A stretch of 9,589 nt of DNA from an uncultured Streptococcus sp. (GTDB lineage: Bacteria; Bacillota; Bacilli; Lactobacillales; Streptococcaceae). The position numbers and the translations under genes were made by a program. The stretch covers positions 1 through 9,589 of the forward strand of contig NZ_CAUFJQ010000073.1 of NCBI RefSeq assembly GCF_959025735.1. Direction: 5' to 3'. The notes below the pieces were generated by a model, which made no database searches, was not told the origin of the DNA, and saw only the letters and a program-made list of their open reading frames with translations. Below, piece by piece: positions 1 to 5,995 of this stretch. How positions within the stretch are numbered: the stretch's first letter is position 1; every line of letters starts with the position of its first letter.

Positions 1-510
1 CTCTCAAAAGGGAACCAACAGAAGGTTCAACTGATCATCACCTTGATCCATGAGCCTAAATTGATCATTTTAGATGAACCCTTTAGCGGATTGGATCCGG
101 TCAATACAGAAGTGCTCAAGCAGGTCATCTTTGAAGAAAAAGAGCGTGGGGCAACCATTATCTTTTCTGACCACGTCATGACCAATGTCGAAGAGTTGTG
201 TGATGATATCCTAATGATCCGTGATGGTTCGGTTGTCCTTTCAGGGCCTGTCCAAGAGGTCCGTAATAGCTATGGCAAGACTCGCCTCTTTGTCTCAAAC
301 GACTTTAGCAAAGAAGAGCTAGAAGCTCTGCCACACGTGACCAAGGTCAGCATGACCAAGCAAGGGACTTGGAAGCTGATCTTGGATGATGCGTCAACGG
401 GTCCAGAATTATTTGACCGCTTGACCAAGGGCCACTACCTAGCAACCTTTGACCACCAAGCCCCAACTATTGATGAGATCTTTAAACTTGAATCAGGAGT
501 AGAAGTATGA
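1..510 (+). CDS. ABC-2 type exporter ATP-binding protein, 3' part only (NatA/YhaQ-like)
   Basis: This is the C-terminal part of a cytoplasmic ATPase that powers the permease encoded next to it. The reading frame is open from base 1, so the gene starts outside the window; the TTG at 43 is internal and not a start. The visible 169 residues begin exactly at the ABC signature, here LSKGNQQK rather than LSGGQ, a form common in the NatA/YhaQ branch. Walker B (LIILDEP, about bases 61-81), the D-loop (SGLDP) and the H-loop histidine (FSDH, near base 172) follow. From roughly base 245 onward there is a DUF4162-like C-terminal extension typical of this branch. The stop overlaps the permease start by four bases (ATGA, 507-510), so the two genes are translationally coupled. 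The substrate is unknown; relatives are linked to sodium or small toxic compound export. The class is secure, the substrate is not. Confidence 0.9.
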   Translation, partial: LSKGNQQKVQLIITLIHEPKLIILDEPFSGLDPVNTEVLKQVIFEEKERGATIIFSDHVMTNVEELCDDILMIRDGSVVLSGPVQEVRNSYGKTRLFVSNDFSKEELEALPHVTKVSMTKQGTWKLILDDASTGPELFDRLTKGHYLATFDHQAPTIDEIFKLESGVEV

Positions 511-1721
511 AACAGATGTTTGTCGTAATGAAAGAAACCTATATCAGACAAGTGAAATCATGGAGTTTCCTCTTCATGGTCTTCGGTCCCTTCCTCTTTT
601 TAGGATTGAGCATTGGAATCGGTTATCTGACAGGTTCTTCTACAGATGCCAAAAACCAGGTGGCCTTGGTGACAGAAGTGCCAGCTGTCAAAGAAAGTCT
701 CAAAGGAACTGATGGCTTGACCTTGGACTACAAGGATGAAGCTGCAGCTAAAAAAGCCATCAAGGATGAGAAAGCAGCTGCTTACCTAACGGTCGATGAA
801 AAAGATGGCCAGCTAGAAGCCACTTATGTGGGCGACCAAGCCATGAAAACAGATTTGAAATCGCTTGTCGCTGCAAAATTAAGCCAAGTCCAACAAGGGA
901 TCAATATGGCGCGTGCTAATCTAAGCAAAGAGCAACTGACAGCCTTGTCTCAACAGGTTTCTCTCAAAGAAAAAATTGATGAGAAAAAAGAAGGCTTGAA
1001 AATGGTGCAAACCATGGTTGCAGGTGGTCTGGGAATGTTGCTTTATATGATCTTGATATTCTACTCTAGTATCACAGCCCAAGAAGTAGCCAGTGAAAAG
1101 GGAACTAAGATCATGGAAGTGGTCTTCTCTAGTATCAAAGCAACCGACTATTTCTTCGCACGCATGCTCGGACTCTTCGGAGTGATTTTTACCCATATTT
1201 TTGTCTATGTGATTGGTTTAGTAGCGGTTTGGATCTTTAGAGCAGATATCCCTGTTGTCAAGGATTTTCTCGCTCCAAACTCTCCAATTACCCAACACCT
1301 AGCAGAAGCAATCTCGCTCAATACCGTCTTCTTCATTATCCTTGGGATCTTTATGTATGTGGTGCTCTCTGCCTTCTTAGGCTCCACAGTTGCACGACCT
1401 GAAGATTCAGGAAAAGCGATTTCACCACTGATGATGTTAGTTATCTTTAGCTTCCTTGGGGTAACCACCTTGGGAAGTGCCGGTGACGTCTTCTTATTGA
1501 AGATCGGTTCCTACATTCCTTTCTTATCAACCTTCTTCATGCCTTTCCGTACCATTAACGGCTATGCGACTGGTCTTGAATCTTGGGCTTCATTGGGAAT
1601 TGCGGTTCTCTTTACCATCGTGGGAACAGTTCTCATTGCCCGTATCTATGCGAGCCTGATCCTTCAGACCGATGACCTCGGACCATGGAAGACCATCAAA
1701 CGTGCTCTTAGCTATCGCTAA
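507..1721 (+). CDS. ABC-2 type exporter permease (NatB/YhaP-like)
   Basis: This is the membrane partner of the preceding ATPase, 404 residues long, of the usual size for the family. After a short cytoplasmic N-terminus there is a transmembrane helix at about residues 20-42. A large, Lys/Glu-rich extracytoplasmic domain follows at about 45-165. A cluster of hydrophobic helices then lies near 168-192, 216-244, 271-293, 304-323 and 361-384. The segment after the second helix (AQEVASEKGTKIMEVVFSSI, about 191-210) is the characteristic cytoplasmic motif of NatB/YhaP/DUF-type ABC-2 permeases. AGGAG at 495-499 lies 7 bases before the ATG, and the ATG overlaps the ATPase stop. The gene ends just before a strong terminator, so the operon ends here. 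The exported substrate cannot be inferred. Confidence 0.92.
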   Translation: MKQMFVVMKETYIRQVKSWSFLFMVFGPFLFLGLSIGIGYLTGSSTDAKNQVALVTEVPAVKESLKGTDGLTLDYKDEAAAKKAIKDEKAAAYLTVDEKDGQLEATYVGDQAMKTDLKSLVAAKLSQVQQGINMARANLSKEQLTALSQQVSLKEKIDEKKEGLKMVQTMVAGGLGMLLYMILIFYSSITAQEVASEKGTKIMEVVFSSIKATDYFFARMLGLFGVIFTHIFVYVIGLVAVWIFRADIPVVKDFLAPNSPITQHLAEAISLNTVFFIILGIFMYVVLSAFLGSTVARPEDSGKAISPLMMLVIFSFLGVTTLGSAGDVFLLKIGSYIPFLSTFFMPFRTINGYATGLESWASLGIAVLFTIVGTVLIARIYASLILQTDDLGPWKTIKRALSYR

Positions 1722-1727
1722 TTAGAT

Positions 1728-1756
1728 AAGCCCTCAGATATCGCTGAGGGCTTTTT
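1728..1756 (+). terminator. Rho-independent terminator of the ABC-2 exporter operon
   Basis: A perfect 10-bp stem (AAGCCCTCAG at 1728-1737 with CTGAGGGCTT at 1744-1753) encloses a 6-base loop and runs into a T-tract ending at 1756. It starts 7 bases after the permease stop. The 16 bases at 1743-1758 recur identically at 6639-6654 in the terminator on the far side of the toxin module. Confidence 0.93.
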
Positions 1757-1862
1757 GAATGGAGATTACAATTTTTTTGAAAGACTTGTCTCTAACTATT
1801 AATAAATTACAGAAAATTTAGTATGTTTTTTCATGGAAGAAAGAGTATTTTTCTTCAAATTA

Positions 1863-1871
1863 TGATATGAT
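1863..1871 (+). promoter_or_regulatory. Extended -10 promoter of the LXG toxin operon
   Basis: TGATATGAT at 1863-1871 fits an extended -10 element (TG-N-TATGAT). A second, overlapping TATGAT lies at 1861-1866. No TTGACA-like -35 is found at 16-18 bases upstream, where the sequence is a purine-rich stretch (GGAAGAAAGAG). The start site would fall near 1878, leaving a short leader with GAGGGTG at 1892-1898 as the ribosome binding site. This is the only plausible promoter in the 147 bases between the terminator and the first toxin-operon gene. Confidence 0.6.
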
Positions 1872-1903
1872 GGAGGGGAATAATAAGATTTGAGGGTGAA
1901 TAT

Positions 1904-2182
1904 ATGGATAAACTCCAAATAAAATCCAGCCCAATTGATGCGCAAGCGGCTATTGGTGAGTTGACTGGTGTTGATGTATCACAAAATGAGAATAAACAAG
2001 TAGAGTTTAGTTATTCTGCTGGTATTGCAGGTATGGAGAAGGGAAAAGAAGTAAATAATCACTTACTTCAAGCTGTGGGTAAATTTAGTGAAGCTGTTCT
2101 AATTCAAGCTAATAAATTTCCTCAAATTGCCGCTGTGCTTGAAAAACGTGATATAGAACAGGCTCAAAGATGGGAAAGCTAA
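1904..2182 (+). CDS. Lap1-like LXG targeting factor (DUF3130 / SACOL2603-type small T7SS protein)
   Basis: A 92-residue, mostly helical small protein without signal peptide or cysteine. Its size, its motif layout and its position two genes before an LXG toxin match the WXG100-like partners annotated as type VII secretion effectors of the SACOL2603 family (DUF3130). In characterised Streptococcus systems such a protein (Lap1) binds the LXG domain and supplies an export signal of form FxxxD near its C-terminus. Here the corresponding place reads LEKRD (residues 79-83), so leucine replaces phenylalanine. The ATG at 1904 is preceded by GAGGGTG with 5 bases between. It is the first gene of the module and its stop lies 2 bases before the chosen start of the next gene. 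The family call rests on pattern and context, without a profile search. It probably acts in the cytoplasm and at the secretion machine. Confidence 0.78.
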   Translation: MDKLQIKSSPIDAQAAIGELTGVDVSQNENKQVEFSYSAGIAGMEKGKEVNNHLLQAVGKFSEAVLIQANKFPQIAAVLEKRDIEQAQRWES

Positions 2183-2184
2183 CC

Positions 2185-2532
2185 ATGATGGAGGATGTTA
2201 ATAAAAATAAGCGAGATAAACTATTCCAAGAAATTGTGAAAACAGAGCGACAAGAAGAGCTTATTTTAAATTTAAGTCGTGAGTATCAACAAAGTTTAGA
2301 TGAATTTTTAGAAGATCTTTCGTTGATCACACGAGAAGCAGAAGAAAAATTGTCTATTTCATCTCAAAATATCTTATTTTTTCAAGAAAAGAATGAAATG
2401 GATTTAATTGCAAGAAATTATGTGGTTAGACAGATGGATGGTGTCAGTGAAGAGTTTCGGAATGTTTTAAAAAAATTAGACATTCAGAGAGAAAAATTGA
2501 TAAGAGAAAGGAATAGTTTGCCGTGGGAGTGA
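2185..2532 (+). CDS. Lap2-like LXG targeting factor (DUF3958-type helical protein)
   Basis: A 115-residue, highly charged protein predicted to be almost entirely helical, with long Glu/Lys/Gln-rich amphipathic stretches that suggest a helical hairpin or coiled coil. A second small gene between the DUF3130-type gene and an LXG gene is the standard place of DUF3958 (Lap2), which with Lap1 forms a pre-secretion complex on the LXG helical domain. Start choice: an in-frame ATG at 2170 overlaps the previous gene and has only a weak ribosome binding site. The ATG at 2185 follows GGGAAAG (2172-2178) with 6 bases between and sits just after the previous stop, so I prefer it; the ATG at 2188 is also possible. 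The stop TGA at 2530-2532 lies inside the start region of the toxin gene. The function is inferred from gene order and helical character. Confidence 0.72.
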   Translation: MMEDVNKNKRDKLFQEIVKTERQEELILNLSREYQQSLDEFLEDLSLITREAEEKLSISSQNILFFQEKNEMDLIARNYVVRQMDGVSEEFRNVLKKLDIQREKLIRERNSLPWE

Positions 2533-4127
2533 GATACAGTTCATCAGAATCTGCTGCTTTGATTGAAGCTATGAGCAGTAATATTCAAATTGCTACTCAG
2601 ATTACTGAAAAACTTACTAGTGGAAGTGATCATTTAATTTCAGAAATCGAAGCAGGAAGACTTCAAGGTGCTGCATATGAGGCAGGGAAAAATTTATTTG
2701 GGAATATTATTATCCCATGTATCAAAAAATTACAAGAAGCGATCGACGATATTCAGATTGAATTAAATTCATACAAAAATGCGGATGCGGTTGTATCAAA
2801 ATATGGAGAATTAGATTTAGATGATTTGAAGACACAAAAACAGAGTTGGGAAAAACAGCTTTCAAAGTATCAAGATCTAATTAGAAAGAATGAGGATTTT
2901 TTCAATCGTGTAGGAGCATTTCTTACTGCAAATCTGGATCAAAATTTATCAGAAAATAGAGTACTTCATGAATTGGCTGATAAAACACGGATGCAAATCA
3001 AAGATGTTGAAGAAAAAATTGAAAAATTAGAGTGGTTTGTTGAGCAAGTCAATCAGTATTTTTCAGACAGCCTTGAAATTCTTAATTTAGCGATTGAAGG
3101 AGCAGGACAACTAAGTCAAATTATAGTTGATAGCAACGGAAATTACTATGCGGATGGTGTAGACATGACTTGGTTTGACAAAATGAAACAAACAAAAGTT
3201 GTTTCCTACGCTAAAAGAGACTATCAGGATGCCTTAACAAGGACTTTAAATCAAGCGTCGAGAGATATGTTATTATCAGAGGATGGTGATACCTATTATC
3301 GGGAAGAGTTAAACAAACGCTTAAAAGGACATGATCGGTCACAGTGGAAAAAAATAATTGATGATTATAACCATACTCTAAAAATTGACAATGAAGGGAA
3401 TTTAATTGAAATTTTTGATAATAGCGCTTATAAAGATCGTCATTATCAAAAAAATGATAATTTTTCTGTGCTAAAAAATGGGAAGTATGATAGTGCTTCT
3501 ACGAAAATGATCAATGAAAAATATCAAGAACTTCTTCAAGAAAATTTTGAAGCTAATTCTGCTGAATTTTGGGGTGGAGTTAGTCAGATGTTATCAGGTT
3601 TACTGCTTGACTTTGCTAGCGTAGCAGCAGAAACTGGAGGTTTAGTATTAGCTCCTGAGACAGGTGGAGCAAGCTTTATTGCTGGAACAACTACAGCAGA
3701 GCTTGCTTTAGATGCAGGCAATGCACTCATATTAAGTGGCGTAGTATCTACAGGATCCGCAATTAGTAAAACAGGTGGCGCAAACGCTGAAATTCAAGTC
3801 AATTATTCTAGCAACTATGACAGCTGGAAGGCAAATAAACCAACGAGTAAGACTTTTGGGAAAAAGGTTTCTGGACGAGTTAAAGGTAAAAAAGTCGATA
3901 ATATTCGAGTTGATGCGGAGCCAGATAGTGGGAAAATCCAAGTTCAATCGGGAAGTGGGAAATCGGGTTATGGCCTCGACATAGATATCGAGGTTTCAAG
4001 GATTTCAAGTAGGCAGGATATTGTAGACTGGGTAAGCAAACATTCTGAACTAAAAGGACTTGGAAAAGGAGCTAAAGAAGAAGTTATCAAAAATATGTGG
4101 AAAGCTTTTAAATACTTAACGCAATAA
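2523..4127 (+). CDS. LXG-domain polymorphic toxin, T7SSb substrate, with unrecognised C-terminal domain
   Basis: Predicted secreted antibacterial toxin of 534 residues. Residues 1 to about 200 form a long helical LXG domain, the part that targets such toxins to the type VIIb machine; the Leu-x-Gly motif is visible as LQG at 47-49, and residues 65-195 are heptad-like and charged. Residues 200-345 form a polar linker. Residues 350-418 are rich in Gly, Ala and hydrophobics (starting FWGGVSQMLSGLLLDFAS) and could insert into or cross a membrane. The tip, about 425-534, is basic at first (nine Lys/Arg between 436 and 457), then Gly/Ser-rich, then helical. It shows no HNH, NADase or lipid II phosphatase motif I can recognise, and has a single histidine (H507). 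No N-terminal signal peptide is present, as expected. The GTG at 2523 has AAAGGA 10 bases upstream; the GTG at 2529, overlapping the Lap2 stop as GTGA, is the alternative. The family is secure, the activity unknown. Confidence 0.88.
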   Translation: MGVRYSSSESAALIEAMSSNIQIATQITEKLTSGSDHLISEIEAGRLQGAAYEAGKNLFGNIIIPCIKKLQEAIDDIQIELNSYKNADAVVSKYGELDLDDLKTQKQSWEKQLSKYQDLIRKNEDFFNRVGAFLTANLDQNLSENRVLHELADKTRMQIKDVEEKIEKLEWFVEQVNQYFSDSLEILNLAIEGAGQLSQIIVDSNGNYYADGVDMTWFDKMKQTKVVSYAKRDYQDALTRTLNQASRDMLLSEDGDTYYREELNKRLKGHDRSQWKKIIDDYNHTLKIDNEGNLIEIFDNSAYKDRHYQKNDNFSVLKNGKYDSASTKMINEKYQELLQENFEANSAEFWGGVSQMLSGLLLDFASVAAETGGLVLAPETGGASFIAGTTTAELALDAGNALILSGVVSTGSAISKTGGANAEIQVNYSSNYDSWKANKPTSKTFGKKVSGRVKGKKVDNIRVDAEPDSGKIQVQSGSGKSGYGLDIDIEVSRISSRQDIVDWVSKHSELKGLGKGAKEEVIKNMWKAFKYLTQ

Positions 4128-4137
4128 GGAGTGAACA

Positions 4138-4746
4138 ATGAAATTATATTTAAAAGGCGATTATACAAAAAGAGTACCTTATGGTTATTTAGAACTAGCT
4201 GGCAAAATGTGGTTTCCAGAAGAAAAGCAAGTATCTTACTCAAATGCAGGAGACAATGATGCATTACAAGAAGATTTTTCTGTAAATTTATCCCTGAGGA
4301 AAGGCACTGCCGATAAGAGATGGTCTAGTGTCCCCCTAAAGGAAGGGGTACGAAGACTCTTTTCACATCTTGACGAATGTATTGAGATAGAGTTTGAAAA
4401 TGCATTCGCTACGGATTATAATGAAAAGGGAGACTATCTCCGTATTTTAACCAGCCATCTAGAAGTTTTAACAGTTGATAAACGCGCCATGTACATTATG
4501 GCGCTTGAGATTGCAAAGGTGATTGACGGGCAAATTAGCGAGGATGGGAAGGCTAGCTGGTTGACAATTGAGGAGTTTAAAAGAAAACATGAGGATATTC
4601 TATCTCTAACTTTTGAAGAAGCAAATGAACGAAGTTTGGCAGAAATTCAAACGATGGATGTTGTAGACGATCCTCTTTGGGAGGAAGAAGCTAACCGTCG
4701 AAAAGAATATATACTAGCACATGGAGGCGATATCTCAGATTTATGA
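4138..4746 (+). CDS. Probable immunity protein to the LXG toxin, copy 1
   Basis: A soluble, acidic protein of 202 residues with no signal peptide or membrane segment, first of four paralogues directly downstream of the toxin. I recognise no named family. All copies start with a short beta-like segment and motif (LYLKGDY at 3-9; KMWF at 23-26). They share a variable middle and a strongly conserved helical core at about 111-170 (LTVDKRAMYIMALEIA, then DGQISED, WL.IEEFK and ILSLT). Copy 1 differs from the others in lacking the acidic D/E tail, ending GGDISDL. The ribosome binding site AAGGAG at 4126-4131 overlaps the toxin stop, 6 bases before the ATG; this direct coupling makes copy 1 the best candidate for the cognate immunity gene. 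The immunity role is inferred from position and acidic character only. It would act inside the producing cell. Confidence 0.7.
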   Translation: MKLYLKGDYTKRVPYGYLELAGKMWFPEEKQVSYSNAGDNDALQEDFSVNLSLRKGTADKRWSSVPLKEGVRRLFSHLDECIEIEFENAFATDYNEKGDYLRILTSHLEVLTVDKRAMYIMALEIAKVIDGQISEDGKASWLTIEEFKRKHEDILSLTFEEANERSLAEIQTMDVVDDPLWEEEANRRKEYILAHGGDISDL

Positions 4747-5369
4747 GACTATATATCAAAGGTGACTATGCTAGAAAAGTGCAATTTGGGTACAGAGAAC
4801 TCGCATGGAAGATGTGGTTTAAAGAAAGAAATGGTCAAGAAATTAGTTTCTCACATGTTGGAGATGATGAGATGCTTCAAGATGACTTCTATCTATCTTT
4901 ACGGTTAAATAAGTGGGGAGCAAGTGGTTCTCGTTGGAAAGATACCAAGGTTAAAGGTGGTAGTGCAATCAATTCCCAAAAATATGAAAATATTGATTTG
5001 GATTATGAGGGAAGTTATGAAAGCGACGGTAGAGAAAAGGGTGAATATCTAAGGATCGCTTCGAATTACCTGGATGTTTTAACAGTTGATAAACGAGCTA
5101 TGTATATTATGGCACTCGAAATTGCGACTGCGATTGATGGGAAAATTAGTGAAGATGATAAGAAAACATGGCTAAGAATCGAGGAGTTCAAGGAAAAGCA
5201 CCAAGATATCTTATCTCTAACTTTTGATGAAGCAAATGAGATGAGTTTGGAAGAAATTCAGACGATTGACGCTATTGATGATCCCATCTGGGAAGAATTG
5301 GATAGGAAGCGTGAAGAGTACATCAAAATCCATGGCGAACGTGTTTATGACGATGAGGAAGAAGATTGA
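4743..5369 (+). CDS. Probable immunity protein paralogue, copy 2
   Basis: A 208-residue soluble acidic protein, paralogue of copy 1. It shows LYIKGDY at 3-9, KMWF at 23-26, the core LTVDKRAMYIMALEIA starting at 113, and SEDD.K.TWL.IEEFK around 136-150. The C-terminus is an acidic run (DDEEED). It shares SYESDGREKG and EELDRKREEY with copy 4 but its core is closest to copy 1. The start ATG overlaps the copy 1 stop as ATGA (4743-4746). The only upstream GGAGG is 15 bases away (4723-4727), so translation probably depends on ribosomes finishing copy 1. The acidic tail codons contain GAGGA at 5355-5359, which serves as the ribosome binding site for copy 3. Function is inferred from context. Confidence 0.68.
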   Translation: MRLYIKGDYARKVQFGYRELAWKMWFKERNGQEISFSHVGDDEMLQDDFYLSLRLNKWGASGSRWKDTKVKGGSAINSQKYENIDLDYEGSYESDGREKGEYLRIASNYLDVLTVDKRAMYIMALEIATAIDGKISEDDKKTWLRIEEFKEKHQDILSLTFDEANEMSLEEIQTIDAIDDPIWEELDRKREEYIKIHGERVYDDEEED

Positions 5370-5995
5370 GAATTTATATTAAAGGTGACTATACAAAAGA
5401 AATCCCGTTTGATTACTTAAAACTAGCAAAGAGAATGTGGTTTGGGGAAAAAGATGGAATAGAACCTGACTTGTCGTATGCAGGGTATCTAGATTTACCA
5501 ATCGAGAAACTTTCTATCCACTTAAAATTAAATAAGTGGATGCATGATAATAGATGGAGTAATGTTCAGATTAAGGAAGGGATAAAATATGATTTTTTAT
5601 CCCATAAATATGAAGATATAGAGCTAGACTACGAAGATGCTATGATGTCGGACTTTCGTGAGAAAGGTGAATGTTTAAGAATCGCTACTAAGCACCTTGA
5701 ACTCCTAACCGTTGATAAACGTGCTTTCTATATTATGGCCATTGAAATTGCGACTGCTATTGATGGTCAGATTAGCGAAGATGATAAAGAGAGCTGGTTA
5801 AGTGTGGAGGAATTTAAAAACCGACATAAGGATATCATTTCGATGAGTTATGAACAGGCTAATGAGCTGAGTCTGGAGGAAATTCCATTTATGGATGATG
5901 TGAGAGACCCGGTTTGGGCAGAAGATGACCGCAGAAATGAAGAATACATCCGAATCCATGGAGAAGTGGAATTGGATGATGAGGACGACGAGTGA
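5366..5995 (+). CDS. Probable immunity protein paralogue, copy 3 (TTG start)
   Basis: A 209-residue soluble acidic paralogue of the same family. It has RIYIKGDY at 2-9, RMWF at 23-26, the core LTVDKRAFYIMAIEIA from 114, and an acidic tail (DDEDDE). The start codon is TTG at 5366-5368, overlapping the copy 2 stop as TTGA. The choice is supported because the deduced N-terminus aligns residue by residue with the other copies and GAGGA (5355-5359) lies 6 bases upstream. The variable middle (about 30-95) is the most divergent from copies 2 and 4. The tail IRIHGEVELDDE is shared with copy 4. The low-efficiency start may reduce its yield relative to copies 1 and 2. Role inferred from membership of the array. 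Confidence 0.68.
   Translation: MRIYIKGDYTKEIPFDYLKLAKRMWFGEKDGIEPDLSYAGYLDLPIEKLSIHLKLNKWMHDNRWSNVQIKEGIKYDFLSHKYEDIELDYEDAMMSDFREKGECLRIATKHLELLTVDKRAFYIMAIEIATAIDGQISEDDKESWLSVEEFKNRHKDIISMSYEQANELSLEEIPFMDDVRDPVWAEDDRRNEEYIRIHGEVELDDEDDE

Noticed and set aside
1..42. The first ATPase considered as a truncated pseudogene
   Set aside because: The frame is open to base 1 and begins in the middle of the signature motif, so the truncation is the window edge.
921..1468. Antisense open frames inside the ABC-2 permease
   Set aside because: They are shadows of a strong + strand gene, have no ribosome binding sites, and do not read like recognisable proteins.
3974..3993. Inverted repeat CCTCGA...TCGAGG with an 8-base loop inside the toxin gene
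   Set aside because: The arms are only 6 bp, there is no T-tract, and it encodes part of a continuous LDIDIE segment; probably chance.
3732..4264. Antisense and out-of-frame reading frames across the toxin 3' end
   Set aside because: They lie within the toxin tip and copy 1 coding sequence, lack translation signals, and have low-complexity or hydrophobic shadow composition.
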